The notes: a model not told the origin generated them from the letters alone. Positions 23,880-33,752 are shown, counted from the stretch's first letter. The stretch: DNA of 64,000 nt from Defluviimonas aquaemixtae (GCF_900302475.1 NZ_OMOQ01000001.1:806001-870000), one strand, 5' to 3'. A program made the numbers and translations.

Positions 23880-24572
23880 TCAGGCGCGTTCGAAGACGAT
23901 AACCCGGGCGCGGTAGGTTTCGGCCTCCGACCGGTCGAGGACGTCGATGGTGCGGCCGAGATCGCCGCAGCGCTCGTTGAGAAGTCCCATGAGCGCAGCC
24001 TCTGTTGCTCCGAAGGGATCGAGCGCGTTGCTCTTCTTCGGCAGGTGATCGCGCGTATGATCAAGCAGGATCACGCCGCCCGACTTCAGGCTGTCGGCCC
24101 AGGCGCGGAAGGCCATGACCGGGTCGTAGGCGTGGTCCCAGGAGTTCGAGTAGACAAAGTCTGCGCGGCCCCGCCATTCGGGGTTCGCCTCGTGGAAGTC
24201 CCACTGCACGGTATTGGCGAAGTCCTGCGCGGTTTCAGAGATGTCGGTGCCGATTACCTCGGCTCCCGGTAGCCTGCGCCGGAACCAGGCCTGCTCCTTG
24301 CCGCGCCGAACGCCGTGACAGAGCCCGAAATCGACCTCGTGACCGAGGGTTTTGAGCCAGTCGGCAAGAAAAAAGATGTGCTCCTTCTTGACGAACTGCG
24401 CCCCGAGCTTCGCCTTGTTGCCTTCCTCCTGGACGCGCCGATAGGTCTCGAAGTCGCTGTAGACGTGCTGGGCGATGCCGTCGCCCTCGATCCGCTGCGC
24501 GTCCGCGGTGCGCTCGGCCGCCTCTGCCGCCGCCTTGAAGTCCACGCGGCGCTTCTTTTCCTTCTCCGCCAT
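23880..24572 (-). CDS. Class I SAM-dependent methyltransferase-like protein
   Basis: 230 aa from ATG 24572 (MAEKEKKRRVDFKAAAEAAE). A lysine-rich N-terminus precedes a Rossmann methyltransferase core. Motif I is approximated by DFGLCHGVRRGKEQAWF, the acidic end of strand 2 by VIGTDIS, and motif IV by DFVYSNSWDHAYDP. This looks like a methyltransferase type seen in glycan and lipid pathways, but the target is not recognisable. Motif I is degenerate (no GxGxG), so SAM binding needs confirmation. It is upstream of rpmG on the same strand with a 134-base gap. Confidence 0.65.
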   Translation of the reverse strand: MAEKEKKRRVDFKAAAEAAERTADAQRIEGDGIAQHVYSDFETYRRVQEEGNKAKLGAQFVKKEHIFFLADWLKTLGHEVDFGLCHGVRRGKEQAWFRRRLPGAEVIGTDISETAQDFANTVQWDFHEANPEWRGRADFVYSNSWDHAYDPVMAFRAWADSLKSGGVILLDHTRDHLPKKSNALDPFGATEAALMGLLNERCGDLGRTIDVLDRSEAETYRARVIVFERA

Positions 24573-24660
24573 GTTCTGCTGCCCGTCTTGCCTCGCCCCT
24601 CGCATCGAGGCATAGCACGCTCCGCGGAACGGGGCGAGCCCAGCGTTTGAAGGGCCAGTC

Positions 24661-25365
24661 TCAGGCGGTCGACGCCGGTTTTCCCATCGCGGCGTGCAGC
24701 CGATCGCGCGCAGACGCGTCGAGACCGAGCGAGGCCGCGAGTTGGTCGAGATAGGTCCGCTCGGCCTGCGTGTCGACGCTGATCGCCATGAGCGAGGTCG
24801 AGTAGATCTGCTCGCGCATCGCGGCGTTCGTCGCGGCCGCAAGTCCGGCAGGGTCGAGCGGCGCGCTCAACTCAGCCTCGACAAAGGCGATTTCCTCGTC
24901 GTTCGCGTCGCTCAGATGGTCGAGGATCTTCTGGCGCTCTTCCGCATCGATCTCGCCGTCGGCTTTCGCGGCCTGGATCATGGCTCGGATCATGAGCTTG
25001 GCGTTCTCCTCGGCAATGGGCGAGGCGGGCGTCGCTCCGGTCATCGATTCCATCATGTCGCCCATCATCTTGCCCCCTGCCGTCGCAGCGCTGGTCATGG
25101 ACGAGATGAGCCCGCCCAGCCCCGCCTCGGCCGCATCGCCAGCACCGCCGAACTGTTCGTAGACCTGCCGCACCGTCTTCGCGCCACCCGGCAGGCCCAT
25201 CTTCTCGACCTGCGCGCCCCAATGATCGACCGCGCCACCGGGCTCCCCGGCCTTCTTGAAGGCGTCCTTCACACCGTCCATTCCGCCAACCTTGCGGTAC
25301 TTGTCGTAGCCGCGGGCGGCTGCGAATCCGATGGCCAAAGTGGCCAGTGTCTTGACGAAGCTCAT
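24661..25365 (-). CDS. DUF533/TerB-like protein with N-terminal membrane segment
   Basis: 234 aa from ATG 25365 (AGGAG eight bases upstream). The N-terminal SFVKTLATLAIGFAAARGYD is amphipathic and could attach the protein to the membrane. A Gly/Met-rich linker follows (about 100-130). A C-terminal TerB-like helical domain (about 138-230) contains MIQAAKADGEIDAEERQKIL, the acidic, metal-binding signature of the TerB/DUF533 fold. These domains occur with TelA and XpaC in stress-response neighbourhoods, and a telA-xpaC operon lies 5 kb away here. A direct link is speculation. Confidence 0.75.
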   Translation of the reverse strand: MSFVKTLATLAIGFAAARGYDKYRKVGGMDGVKDAFKKAGEPGGAVDHWGAQVEKMGLPGGAKTVRQVYEQFGGAGDAAEAGLGGLISSMTSAATAGGKMMGDMMESMTGATPASPIAEENAKLMIRAMIQAAKADGEIDAEERQKILDHLSDANDEEIAFVEAELSAPLDPAGLAAATNAAMREQIYSTSLMAISVDTQAERTYLDQLAASLGLDASARDRLHAAMGKPASTA

Positions 25366-25447
25366 GTCGCGTACTCCTTTGCAGCTGCGGCGAGTATAGC
25401 GCATCCGACGTGACAAGCATCCGAAGATCGGGGCGAAAGGCGGATAT

Positions 25448-25845
25448 GCGCGGATGGCCTGTAAGCCGGATTCTGTCCCGGGGGTCGCCCCCCATGGATG
25501 GCCATTCCTCTTGGCCCGCCGTTACCGGCGCGCTCAAGCTGCCAACCCGGGCCTCTCGGGCTGAAGCGTCCCTGCGGGCGGTCTCCGTTGCCGGACCGGT
25601 CCCCGCGCGAGGCCCCTATTTGGCATTGCTCCCGGTGGGGCTTGCCGTGCCGTCCCTGTCGCCAGGTCCGCGGTGGGCTCTTACCCCACCGTTTCACCCT
25701 TGCTCCCGTCGGAACGGAAGCGGTTTGATTTCTGTGGCGCTTTCCCTCGGGTTTCCCCGGCCGGGCGTTACCCGGCACCGCCGCTTCATGGAGTCCGGAC
25801 TTTCCTCGGCGGTCGCCCGCCGCGGCCATCCGGCCATCCGCGCAG
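25448..25845 (-). ncRNA. rnpB: RNase P RNA (class A)
   Basis: Read on the minus strand, the RNA starts near 25845 and ends near 25448. The conserved core is visible: GAGGAAAGTCCGGACTCC near the 5' end and ACAGAATCCGGCTTACAGGC near the 3' end. The ends pair as helix P1: plus-strand 25831-25842 with 25448-25459 are complementary. It is the catalytic subunit that matures the 5' ends of tRNAs. The length of about 396 nt fits alphaproteobacterial class A RNAs. Confidence 0.95.
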
Positions 25846-25850
25846 CTGTT

Positions 25851-25879
25851 GAGGTAGGCCTTTCGCTGCGTATCGTCAA
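25851..25879 (-). promoter_or_regulatory. Putative sigma-70 promoter of rnpB
   Basis: On the minus strand, TTGACG (plus 25874-25879) and TACCTC (plus 25851-25856) are separated by 17 bases. They would start transcription within a few bases of the predicted 5' end of the RNase P RNA. The -10 is imperfect. Confidence 0.55.
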
Positions 25880-25935
25880 TGAAAAGCAAGTGTAAGTGCG
25901 TCGAAGGTGATCTATGATTGCGGCGCGTAATCCGC

Positions 25936-26091
25936 ATGAGTCGACCGATGCCCCGCGTCAACCGCCTCTTCTTCGTGCTCATCATCCTTCTTCTGATCCT
26001 GGCCCGCGCAGTGCGGTCCGATACCGTTCCCGCCGCGCAAACCGGCGCAACGGTCGCCGAGGGGCTGGTTGGCGGCCCGAGCACGGAGTAG
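25936..26091 (+). CDS. Possible 51-aa single-TM protein
   Basis: Opens MSRPMPRVNRLFFVLIILLL: a basic start followed by one long hydrophobic helix, then a polar tail ending GGPSTE. No good ribosome site precedes the ATG; the Met at 25948 is an alternative. The region 25880-26215 holds nothing else convincing. The hydrophobic run argues for coding, the lack of a start signal against. Confidence 0.3.
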   Translation: MSRPMPRVNRLFFVLIILLLILARAVRSDTVPAAQTGATVAEGLVGGPSTE

Positions 26092-26215
26092 CGATTCAAC
26101 GCACTGCCGTTGGGTTCGCGAGGGGCCGTGCCATGGGATTGTTCCGCGTCAGCGTGACGGCGCTGCGCAGCGGCGCGCGTGAGAGGGCCGACGCGTCGCC
26201 GACCGAGCACCCGGG

Positions 26216-26899
26216 CTAGGCGTTCCCGCCGAAGCGTCGCGCGAGATTGGCCGCGAGCGACCTGTCGGTCGCGTCCTCGGGTCCTTTCGCCCACGGGCGG
26301 AAGCGCAGCCGGAAGGCATCGAGCAGCGCCGCTTTCGGCGCGTCGGGATAGCCGAACGCGCGGACGGACGTAGCGAACGGTGTCTTTGCTTCGCCGCCGT
26401 CTTCCGGCCACACCGACAGCCCGAGAGCGGCCAGCCGTCGCCAGTCGAAGAAGGGCCCCGGGTCGCGCTTGCGTTCGGGCGCCATGTCGGAATGGCCGAT
26501 CACCCGCTCGGGCCGGATCGACCATCGCGCCATGACCTCGGCCAGAAGCCGTTCGAGCGCCGCGATCTGCGGCTCGGGAAATGGTGAGTCGCCGGGATTG
26601 CAGAGCTCGATACCGATCGAATGCGAATTGACGTCATCGATCCCGCCCCAGCCGCCCGCACCGGCGTGCCAGGCACGCAGCTCCTCGGGCACCAGCGCCT
26701 CGGCACGCCCATTCTCGGCAATAAGATAGTGCGCAGACACCTCTGACGCCGGATCGCAGAGCCGCGCGCGCGCTTCCGCCAAGCCAGGCATCGCGGTGTA
26801 GTGAAGAACGACAAGGCTCGGTTTCGCGTCGCCGCGCCTCGGACCGCAATTGGACGAAGGGCCGGGGGCGGGCGATAGGTCGGTTCGGGTCTTCGTCAT
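26216..26899 (-). CDS. N-acetylmuramoyl-L-alanine amidase, AmpD/Amidase_2 family
   Basis: 227 aa. It cleaves the lactyl-L-alanine bond of (anhydro)muropeptides in peptidoglycan recycling. The zinc ligands are visible in VVLHYTAM, in IGHSDMAPERKRDPG (His and Asp), and in the fold signature SHSIGIELCNPGD. There is no evident signal peptide, so it resembles cytosolic AmpD or AmiD-type enzymes. The start is ambiguous; I use Met 26899 (MTKTRTDLSPAPG), but a GTG at 26926 is also in frame. It is followed on the same strand by nothing but the rnpB region. Confidence 0.88.
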   Translation of the reverse strand: MTKTRTDLSPAPGPSSNCGPRRGDAKPSLVVLHYTAMPGLAEARARLCDPASEVSAHYLIAENGRAEALVPEELRAWHAGAGGWGGIDDVNSHSIGIELCNPGDSPFPEPQIAALERLLAEVMARWSIRPERVIGHSDMAPERKRDPGPFFDWRRLAALGLSVWPEDGGEAKTPFATSVRAFGYPDAPKAALLDAFRLRFRPWAKGPEDATDRSLAANLARRFGGNA

Positions 26900-26934
26900 C
26901 CCGTAGCCAGTCTCGGCGCGCGCCACCCGTCCGG

Positions 26935-27693
26935 TCAGTTGCGGACCGTCTGATACGGCGTCGGATCCCAGTAGCAGGCGAATCCGTCTCCATCGGGGTC
27001 GAGGTTCTTCGGATCGCGCTTCGGTCCGCCGGATCTCAGGAATGCCGCCTGCGCGGCCTCGGGCGTCGCGTAGCGCGCGCAGGAGCGATCGAAGTTCGAA
27101 AGCGTCAGCCCGGAGCGCTTGTAGATCGGTTGGCCGAGGCGATTCGGGGCGTTGATCGCATACTGAATGATCTCGGGTGCAATCGTGCGCGTGCGCTGTG
27201 GCAGTTCCGTCGGCTGGATCTGCTGATACTGCGCCCGGTTCTGGGCGATGCGCTCGCGGTCGGACTCGATGCTCTCGCGCGAGGACACTGCCTGGAAATC
27301 CTGCTCATCCGAAATGCCGGCGTTGCTCACCGGAGCGGTTGTTGCCGCCTGAGCCGGGGCCGATGCCTGCGCGGTCTGGGGTAGCGGCTGCGGGACAGGC
27401 GCCGGAGCGATCTGGGCGGCGCCCCTCACGCCGGCGGCGGCAAGTTCGGCGGCGGTCGGTGCGCCGGTGATGGGCGTGCTCGGCGGCGGGAAGGGAAGGG
27501 CAGGATTCTGCACCGGGCCCTGCACGGTCTGGACGGTCGCGGGTTGCGGCCCGCGCGCCTGCTGTTCGGCAACCCTGCGACGCTGGTATTCTCCGTAGCT
27601 TTCGAAGCCGACGCCGCTGGACCGGCTGTCGGGGATCGGCGGCTGGCACGCGGCCAGAAACACCAATGTGAGACACGGCAGAATGATACGCAT
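26935..27693 (-). CDS. Lipoprotein with C-terminal excalibur-like calcium motif
   Basis: 252 aa from ATG 27693. A short signal ends in LAAC (Cys16). A long Pro/Gln/Ala-rich linker (about 40-150) extends the protein across the periplasm. The C-terminal DPDGDGFACYWDP resembles the excalibur motif DxDxDGxxC, thought to bind calcium extracellularly. The function is unknown. It lies 32 bases downstream of gatA on the same strand and 35 bases upstream of the amidase, so the amidase and lipoprotein may be co-transcribed in wall maintenance. Confidence 0.75.
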   Translation of the reverse strand: MRIILPCLTLVFLAACQPPIPDSRSSGVGFESYGEYQRRRVAEQQARGPQPATVQTVQGPVQNPALPFPPPSTPITGAPTAAELAAAGVRGAAQIAPAPVPQPLPQTAQASAPAQAATTAPVSNAGISDEQDFQAVSSRESIESDRERIAQNRAQYQQIQPTELPQRTRTIAPEIIQYAINAPNRLGQPIYKRSGLTLSNFDRSCARYATPEAAQAAFLRSGGPKRDPKNLDPDGDGFACYWDPTPYQTVRN

Positions 27694-27725
27694 TGATAAC
27701 CCCGATGGCGCTTTGATCGGGCCCC

Positions 27726-29213
27726 TTACCACCATTTCGCGGGCTTGGAAACAAATCCTGCGGCGCGTTCCAGCACGTAAGCGTGATTCAGCAGGTCGCC
27801 TTCCTCCCACGGCCGCCCGATGAGCTGGAGACCAAGCGGCAGACCCTGCCGGTCGAGTCCGGCGGGCACCGAGATGCCCGGCAGGCCGGCGAGGTTCACA
27901 GTGACGGTGAAGACATCGTTGAGATACATCGCGATCGGATCGGCATCGGCCATCTCGCCGAGCCCGAAGGCGGCGGACGGGGTCGCCGGCGTCAGGATCG
28001 CGTCGATGCCGTCGGCAAAGACGTCCTCGAAATCCTTCTTGATCAGCGCCCGGACCTTGCGGGCGCGGTTGTAGTAGGCGTCGTAGAAGCCGGCCGACAG
28101 AACGTAGGTCCCGATCATCACGCGGCGCTGGACCTCGTGGCCGAAGCCCTCGGCGCGGGTCTTCTCATACATCTCGGTGATGCCGTCGCCCTGGGCGAGC
28201 TTCGCCCGGTGGCCATAGCGCACACCGTCATAACGGGCGAGGTTCGAGGACGCCTCGGCGGGGGCCACGACATAGTAGGCGGGAAGCGCATATTTCGTGT
28301 GCGGCAGCGAGATGTCGACGATCTCGGCGCCCGCGTCGCGCATCATTTCGGTGCCCTTGGCCCAGAGCGCCTCGATCTCGTCGGGCATGCCGTCCATGCG
28401 GTATTCGCGCGGAATGCCGATCTTCTTGCCGCGGATGTCGCCCGTGAGCGCGGCCTCGAAGTCCGGCACGGGGATGTCGGCGGAGGTCGAATCCTTCGGA
28501 TCGTGCCCGCACATGGCCCCGAGCATGATCGCCGCGTCGCGCACGTCCTTCGTCATCGGCCCGGCCTGGTCGAGCGAGGACGCAAACGCCACGATCCCCC
28601 AGCGCGAGCAGCGCCCGTAGGTCGGCTTGATACCTGTGATGCCGGTGAAGGCCGCGGGCTGCCGGATCGAGCCGCCGGTATCGGTGCCCGTCGCGGCGAG
28701 GCAGAGGTCCGCCGCCACCGCCGAGGCCGAGCCGCCCGACGACCCGCCGGGTGTCAATTGCGCATCGTCATTGCCGCGCCGCCACGGATTCACGGCGTTG
28801 CCGTAACACGAGGTCTCATTGCTGCTGCCCATGGCAAACTCGTCCATGTTCAGCTTGCCGAGCATCACTGCGCCCGCGTCCATGAGCTGCTGGCTTACGG
28901 TCGATTCATATTCCGGGCGGAAGTTCCTCAGGATGTTGGACGCGGCTTGCGACGGCACGCCCTTCGTGCAGAAGAGGTCCTTGATGCCGACGGGAATCCC
29001 ACACATCGCGGGCGCATCGCCCGACTTGATACGCGCATCCGCCGCTTGCGCGCGCTTGCGGGCGATCTCGGGGGTCTTGTGGACAAACGCATTGAGCGCG
29101 CCCGCGGCCTCGATCGCCTCGAGGCAGGCCTCGGTCAATTCGGCCGAGGTCACCTCGCCTTTCTGCAGCATGTCCCGCGCGGCGGCGATCGTCAGTTCGT
29201 TCAGCTGCGTCAT
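27726..29213 (-). CDS. gatA: Asp-tRNA(Asn)/Glu-tRNA(Gln) amidotransferase subunit A
   Basis: 495 aa, full length. GatA hydrolyses glutamine and channels ammonia to GatB, which amidates mischarged Glu-tRNA(Gln) and Asp-tRNA(Asn). The amidase-signature triad is visible: K78 in [10 protein letters not shown], the cis-Ser in GGSSGG (158-159), and S182 in GTDTGGS. Its ATG overlaps the gatC stop (ATGA). gatB is not in the window, so it is encoded elsewhere, which is common in alphaproteobacteria. Confidence 0.97.
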   Translation of the reverse strand: MTQLNELTIAAARDMLQKGEVTSAELTEACLEAIEAAGALNAFVHKTPEIARKRAQAADARIKSGDAPAMCGIPVGIKDLFCTKGVPSQAASNILRNFRPEYESTVSQQLMDAGAVMLGKLNMDEFAMGSSNETSCYGNAVNPWRRGNDDAQLTPGGSSGGSASAVAADLCLAATGTDTGGSIRQPAAFTGITGIKPTYGRCSRWGIVAFASSLDQAGPMTKDVRDAAIMLGAMCGHDPKDSTSADIPVPDFEAALTGDIRGKKIGIPREYRMDGMPDEIEALWAKGTEMMRDAGAEIVDISLPHTKYALPAYYVVAPAEASSNLARYDGVRYGHRAKLAQGDGITEMYEKTRAEGFGHEVQRRVMIGTYVLSAGFYDAYYNRARKVRALIKKDFEDVFADGIDAILTPATPSAAFGLGEMADADPIAMYLNDVFTVTVNLAGLPGISVPAGLDRQGLPLGLQLIGRPWEEGDLLNHAYVLERAAGFVSKPAKWW

Positions 29214-29497
29214 TCCACCACCTTCGGCACCGCGAAGAAACCCTCGCGCGCATCAGGCGCGTTCGACAGGATCTTCTCAACCATTCCGCCATCCGTGACG
29301 ACGTCCTGGCGCCGCTTCAGCCGCATCGGCGTGACCGAGGTCATCGGCTCGACGCCATCGACATCGACCTCGTTGAGCTGCTCCATAAAGGCGAGAACGG
29401 CCGACAATTCGCCCGCGAGCGACGGCAGGTCTTCTTCCTTCACGGCAATGCGGGCGAGATGGGCCACCTTGCGCGCGTCGTCTTTTGTGATGGACAT
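29210..29497 (-). CDS. gatC: Asp/Glu-tRNA amidotransferase subunit C
   Basis: 95 aa. It begins [20 protein letters not shown], the conserved GatC N-terminal helix, and contains [18 protein letters not shown], the belt segment that wraps GatA and GatB. I choose ATG 29497 (AAAGGA upstream) over the in-frame GTG at 29500. It is translationally coupled to gatA by ATGA. It stabilises the GatCAB complex. Confidence 0.95.
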   Translation of the reverse strand: MSITKDDARKVAHLARIAVKEEDLPSLAGELSAVLAFMEQLNEVDVDGVEPMTSVTPMRLKRRQDVVTDGGMVEKILSNAPDAREGFFAVPKVVE

Positions 29498-29559
29498 CAC
29501 TAGTTCCTTTCGGCTGGCGACGGTTTATCGCCGCCGCGCGGTGGCTTCAAGCGGTTGGC

Positions 29560-29575
29560 GGGCCGGATCCGGCCC
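29560..29575. repeat. 16-bp perfect palindrome upstream of the UPF0173 gene
   Basis: GGGCCGGATCCGGCCC sits between the divergent gatC and UPF0173 genes. Its composition (CCGGATCCGG) resembles the CCCGGA/TCCGGG elements between nuoJ and nuoK, but it is a single copy. It could be a remnant of the same repeat family or an unrelated structure. Confidence 0.35.
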
Positions 29576-29713
29576 CCGAAGACCGCTATCATGCGGGTTC
29601 GGGTCAACAGGGGTGCTGATGCGCCCCGCTGCGCGCCCCGGCTTAGCCGAAAACCGGTTCCCAGCCCCATGCGAAATGCCTACGCTTTGGCCAGGAACCA
29701 ACAGGAGGATGCG

Positions 29714-30406
29714 ATGAAGATCACCTGGCTTGGCCATTCCGGCTTTCGCCTCCAAATCGAGAATGCCGTCATCCTGGTCGATCCCTGGCTGACCGGGAAT
29801 CCGATGTTCCCGCAAGACCGCCGCGCCGAGGCGATCCGGGGTGCGACGCATGTGCTCATCACGCACGGACATGGCGATCACGCCTCGAATGCCGTGGACA
29901 TCGCCAAGGAGCTGGGCATCCCGATCGCCTGCATCCACGAGTTGTCGGCAATCTTCGGCTCGCAGGGTGCCGAGGTAATCGGCTTCGGCAAGGGCGGGAC
30001 GATCACCCTCGGCGGGGCGAAGGTCACGATGGTGAACGCCTGCCATTCTTCCAGCATCGATTCCGCCGGCGGCCTGCCGCAGCCGGCCGGATCGGAGGCG
30101 GGCTTCATGATCGCGGGCGAAGGCCACGTGATCTATGTGACGGGCGATACCGACATCATGGCCGACATGGGCTGGATGGGCGAATACTACAAACCCGATA
30201 TCGGCATCCTGTGCGCCGGCGGGCACTACACGATGGACATGAAGGCCGCAGCCTGGGCAGCCAGGAGGTTCTTCGACTTCACGACCGTGATCCCTTGCCA
30301 CTACCGGACCTTTCCGCTGCTGGCCCAGTCTGCAGACGAGCTGAAGGCAGGTCTGCCCGGTGTCACAGTGACGGAACCGGAAGTTCTGAAGGCGATCAGT
30401 ATATGA
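29714..30406 (+). CDS. UPF0173 family metal-dependent hydrolase
   Basis: 230 aa, metallo-beta-lactamase fold. The metal motif ITHGHGDHASN (HxHxDH) is intact, and further ligand regions are NACHSSS, YVTGDTDIM and IPCHYRTFP. UPF0173 proteins are conserved but biochemically poorly defined; the true substrate is unknown. ATG 29714 has AGGAGG three bases upstream, rather close, but it is the only start that gives MKITWLGHSGF. It is 94 bases before the leucine catabolism promoter and is probably transcribed separately. Confidence 0.88.
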   Translation: MKITWLGHSGFRLQIENAVILVDPWLTGNPMFPQDRRAEAIRGATHVLITHGHGDHASNAVDIAKELGIPIACIHELSAIFGSQGAEVIGFGKGGTITLGGAKVTMVNACHSSSIDSAGGLPQPAGSEAGFMIAGEGHVIYVTGDTDIMADMGWMGEYYKPDIGILCAGGHYTMDMKAAAWAARRFFDFTTVIPCHYRTFPLLAQSADELKAGLPGVTVTEPEVLKAISI

Positions 30407-30438
30407 GCCCGCCGGGCGAGTCGGTCCCCTCGACCCCA

Positions 30439-30468
30439 TTGACCCGACTCGGGGATTCGACCTATGAA
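30439..30468 (+). promoter_or_regulatory. Predicted sigma-70 promoter of the ivd operon
   Basis: TTGACC (30439-30444) and TATGAA (30463-30468) are separated by 18 bases. The predicted start near 30475 falls inside the TGAAC-N4-GTTCA operator. Confidence 0.55.
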
Positions 30469-30469
30469 T

Positions 30470-30483
30470 TGAACACACGTTCA
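30470..30483. promoter_or_regulatory. TetR-type operator TGAAC-N4-GTTCA at the ivd promoter
   Basis: TGAAC ACAC GTTCA immediately follows the -10 element and precedes the ivd ribosome site (GGAG at 30489). It has the same half-sites and spacing as the palindrome before tetR at 3892-3905. Binding here would block transcription initiation. Confidence 0.65.
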
Positions 30484-30500
30484 TTTATCGGAGACCACCG

Positions 30501-31664
30501 ATGTTCACCGCGTCCATGAAGTTCCATCTCGGCGACGAGATCGAGGCGCTGCGCGACATGGTCCACCGCTGGGCGCAGGACCGGCTGAAGCCGATGGCGG
30601 CGGAGATCGACCGGACGAACGAGTTTCCGGCGGAACTCTGGCGCGAGATGGGCGAACTTGGACTGCTGGGCATCACCGTCCCTGAGGAACACGGCGGCGC
30701 GGGGATGGGCTATCTCGCCCATGTTGTGGCGGTCGAAGAGATCGCGCGCGCCTCGGCCTCGGTGTCACTCTCATATGGCGCGCATTCGAACCTGTGCGTG
30801 AACCAGATCAAGCTGAACGGCACCGACGAACAGAAGCGGAAGTACCTTCCGCGCTTGATTTCCGGCGAACACGTCGGCGCGCTCGCCATGTCGGAAGCGG
30901 GGGCGGGCTCGGACGTCGTCTCCATGAAGCTCAAGGCGGAGAAGCGGAACGGCTATTACAATCTCAACGGCACCAAGTTCTGGATTACGAACGGGCCCGA
31001 CGCCGATACGGTCGTGGTCTATGCCAAGACCGATCCCGCGGCCGGGTCGAAAGGCATCACGGCATTCGTCGTCGAGAAGGAGATGAAGGGGTTCTCGACC
31101 TCGAAGCATTTCGACAAGCTCGGCATGCGCGGATCGAACACGGCGGAGTTGATCTTCGAGGATGTCGAGGTGCCCTTCGAGAACGTGCTCGGCGAAGAAG
31201 GCAAGGGCGTGCGGGTCCTGATGTCCGGGCTCGACTACGAACGCGTGGTGCTCTCCGGCATCGGCACGGGCATCATGGCGGCCTGCCTGGACGAGGTGAT
31301 GCCATATCTCGCAACCCGCAAGCAGTTCGGCCAGCCGATTGGGAACTTCCAGCTGATGCAGGCGAAGGTCGCCGACATGTATACCAAGATGAACTCCGCC
31401 CGCGCCTACTTGTACGAAGTCGCCAAGGCCTGCGACCGGGGCGAGGTCACCCGCCAGGACGCGGCGGCCTGCGTGCTTTACTCCTCAGAAGAGGCGATGA
31501 CCGTCGCCCACCAGGCGGTGCAGGCTATGGGCGGGATGGGATTCATGACCGAAACCCCCGTTTCCCGCATTTTCCGTGATGCGAAGCTCATGGAGATCGG
31601 CGCGGGAACGTCCGAAATCCGGCGCATGCTGATCGGGCGCGAACTGATGGGGGCGACGGCATGA
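30501..31664 (+). CDS. ivd: Isovaleryl-CoA dehydrogenase
   Basis: 387 aa. This FAD flavoenzyme oxidises isovaleryl-CoA to 3-methylcrotonyl-CoA in leucine breakdown and passes electrons to ETF. The isovaleryl-specific base is E247 in [11 protein letters not shown], a position conserved in IVDs and absent from other acyl-CoA dehydrogenases. The signature [19 protein letters not shown] and the ACAD stretch [10 protein letters not shown] are also present. It heads the catabolic operon behind the TetR-type operator. The stop overlaps the LprI-like start (ATGA). liuA is a synonym. Confidence 0.95.
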   Translation: MFTASMKFHLGDEIEALRDMVHRWAQDRLKPMAAEIDRTNEFPAELWREMGELGLLGITVPEEHGGAGMGYLAHVVAVEEIARASASVSLSYGAHSNLCVNQIKLNGTDEQKRKYLPRLISGEHVGALAMSEAGAGSDVVSMKLKAEKRNGYYNLNGTKFWITNGPDADTVVVYAKTDPAAGSKGITAFVVEKEMKGFSTSKHFDKLGMRGSNTAELIFEDVEVPFENVLGEEGKGVRVLMSGLDYERVVLSGIGTGIMAACLDEVMPYLATRKQFGQPIGNFQLMQAKVADMYTKMNSARAYLYEVAKACDRGEVTRQDAAACVLYSSEEAMTVAHQAVQAMGGMGFMTETPVSRIFRDAKLMEIGAGTSEIRRMLIGRELMGATA

Positions 31665-32143
31665 CTAGAATTCTCTCGCTGGGCGTCTTCGCGATGGGTC
31701 TTGTCCTCTTTCTGACCGCCACGGGCGTGGCACAGACGCCGGTGCTGGACCGGGCGCAGGTCGAGGGTTGTTTCGCCGCGACCCCGGTCGGGTCGGTTGA
31801 TCCCGACTGCCTCGGAGCGGCGGCCACTGCATGCCAGAGCGCGACGCCAGACGGTGAGACGACGCTCGGAATCACCGCCTGCATTCAGGCCGAAACCCAA
31901 GTATGGGACGAAATCCTGAATCGCGAATACCGCGAAACGCGTGGGCATATATCCTCCCAGCCTGGCCTGGCCGATCAACTCCTGGCCGCCCAGCGGGCCT
32001 GGATCGCGTTCCGCGACGCGGAATGCGGTCTCGCCTATTCGCTTTGGCTGGACGGATCGATGCGCACCATAGCGGCGGCGAATTGCCTTCTCGACCTGAC
32101 GGCCCGGCGAAGCTTCGAACTGCGGGACATGGGCGGGTACTGA
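31661..32143 (+). CDS. LprI-like (DUF1311) secreted protein
   Basis: 160 aa with a cleavable signal ([20 protein letters not shown]). The mature part contains the DUF1311 repeat: [20 protein letters not shown] and [17 protein letters not shown], with two cysteine pairs. DUF1311 includes mycobacterial LprI, an inhibitor of host lysozyme; the role here is unknown. It is inserted between ivd and mccB, sharing four bases with ivd, and is therefore expressed with leucine catabolism for no obvious reason. Confidence 0.85.
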   Translation: MTRILSLGVFAMGLVLFLTATGVAQTPVLDRAQVEGCFAATPVGSVDPDCLGAAATACQSATPDGETTLGITACIQAETQVWDEILNREYRETRGHISSQPGLADQLLAAQRAWIAFRDAECGLAYSLWLDGSMRTIAAANCLLDLTARRSFELRDMGGY

Positions 32144-32144
32144 G

Positions 32145-33749
32145 ATGAAGCTGACCTCGTCGGCCCTCCCCACCTCCGACACGTTCCGCGCCAACCGCGC
32201 GGCGCACGAGGCGATGCTCGCCAGTATCGCCGAGGCCGCTGGGCTCGCGGCCGCTGGCGGCGGGGAGAAGTCGCTCGCCCGCCACGTCGCGCGCGGCAAG
32301 ATGCCGCCGCGCGAGCGGGTGGCGAACCTTTTGGACGCGGGCTCGCCCTTCCTCGAAATCGGCGCGACGGCGGCGCACGGCATGTATGGCGGCGACGCGC
32401 CCGCCGCCGGTGTCATCGCCGGGATCGGTCGGGTGCATGGGCAGGAGGTCATGGTCGTCGCCAATGATGCCACCGTGAAAGGCGGCACCTATTACCCGAT
32501 GACGGTGAAAAAGCACCTCCGCGCCCAGGAGATCGCGGAAGCCAACCATCTGCCCTGCGTCTATCTCGTGGACAGTGGTGGCGCGAACCTTCCCAACCAG
32601 GACGAGGTCTTCCCCGACCGCGACCATTTCGGTCGCATCTTCTACAACCAGGCCCGGATGTCCGCGAAGGGCATCCCCCAGATCGCCGTCGTCATGGGGT
32701 CCTGCACCGCGGGCGGCGCCTATGTGCCGGCCATGTCCGACGTCTCGATCATCGTGAAGGAGCAGGGGACGATCTTCCTTGCCGGGCCGCCTCTGGTCAA
32801 AGCCGCCACCGGCGAAGTCGTCACCGCCGAGGAGCTTGGCGGAGGCGATGTCCATACGCGGCTTTCCGGCGTCGCGGACTACCTCGCCGAGGACGACTCC
32901 CACGCACTCGCGCTTGCCCGCCGCGCGATTGCCCAGCTCAACCGGACGAAGCCAGTGACCGTCGCCTGGCAGAGTCCCGAAGACCCGGCCTATGATCCGG
33001 ACGAGATCTTCGGGCTGGTCCCTGCCGACCTTCGCACCCCCTACGATATCCGCGAGGTCATCGCGCGGGTCGTCGACGGCTCCTATTTCGACGAGTTCAA
33101 GCCGCGCTTCGGCGAGACGCTGGTCACCGGCTTCGCCCATGTCGAGGGTTGCCCGATCGGCATCGTCGCCAACAACGGCGTCCTGTTCAGCGAGAGCGCG
33201 ATCAAGGGCGCGCATTTCGTCGAGCTTTGCAGCCAGCGGAACATCCCGCTGGTGTTCCTGCAGAACATCACCGGCTTCATGGTCGGCCGGAAATACGAGA
33301 ACGAGGGCATCGCCCGGCACGGCGCCAAGATGGTCACCGCCGTTGCCTCGACCAACGTGCCGAAGATCACCATGCTCGTCGGCGGCTCGTTCGGCGCGGG
33401 CAATTACGGCATGGCGGGGCGCGCCTATTCGCCCCGCTTCCTCTGGACCTGGCCGAACAGCCGCATCTCGGTGATGGGCGGCGAGCAGGCGGCGGGCGTC
33501 CTGGCCACCGTCAAGCGCGAGGGGATCGAACGGGCGGGCGGCGCGTGGTCGGCCGAAGAGGAGGCTGAGTTCAAACGCCCGACGATCGAGATGTTCGAGG
33601 AGCAGTCGCATCCACTCTACGCCTCGGCGCGGCTCTGGGATGACGGGATCATCGACCCGCGCCGGACACGCGACGTGCTGGCGCTGTCCTTGTCGGCCGC
33701 GCTCAACGCGCCGATCGAGCCGACACGCTTCGGCGTGTTCCGGATGTGA
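32145..33749 (+). CDS. mccB: Methylcrotonyl-CoA carboxylase, carboxyltransferase (beta) subunit
   Basis: 534 aa. It transfers the carboxyl group from biotin to 3-methylcrotonyl-CoA to form 3-methylglutaconyl-CoA. It has the two crotonase-like halves of the carboxyltransferase family: [20 protein letters not shown] and [16 protein letters not shown] in the N half, and [20 protein letters not shown] with [17 protein letters not shown] in the C half. Length and motifs fit MCC-beta more closely than propionyl-CoA carboxylase. It lies one base after the LprI-like gene. Synonym liuB. Confidence 0.95.
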   Translation: MKLTSSALPTSDTFRANRAAHEAMLASIAEAAGLAAAGGGEKSLARHVARGKMPPRERVANLLDAGSPFLEIGATAAHGMYGGDAPAAGVIAGIGRVHGQEVMVVANDATVKGGTYYPMTVKKHLRAQEIAEANHLPCVYLVDSGGANLPNQDEVFPDRDHFGRIFYNQARMSAKGIPQIAVVMGSCTAGGAYVPAMSDVSIIVKEQGTIFLAGPPLVKAATGEVVTAEELGGGDVHTRLSGVADYLAEDDSHALALARRAIAQLNRTKPVTVAWQSPEDPAYDPDEIFGLVPADLRTPYDIREVIARVVDGSYFDEFKPRFGETLVTGFAHVEGCPIGIVANNGVLFSESAIKGAHFVELCSQRNIPLVFLQNITGFMVGRKYENEGIARHGAKMVTAVASTNVPKITMLVGGSFGAGNYGMAGRAYSPRFLWTWPNSRISVMGGEQAAGVLATVKREGIERAGGAWSAEEEAEFKRPTIEMFEEQSHPLYASARLWDDGIIDPRRTRDVLALSLSAALNAPIEPTRFGVFRM

Positions 33750-33752
33750 CGA

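Noticed and set aside
25914..26219. 101-aa plus-strand frame after rnpB
   Set aside because: Low-complexity and without a start signal; only the shorter 51-aa hydrophobic frame in another phase is retained, at low confidence.
27783..29717. 644-aa plus-strand frame over gatA and gatC
   Set aside because: Shadow of the certain minus-strand gatCA; no domain is recognisable.
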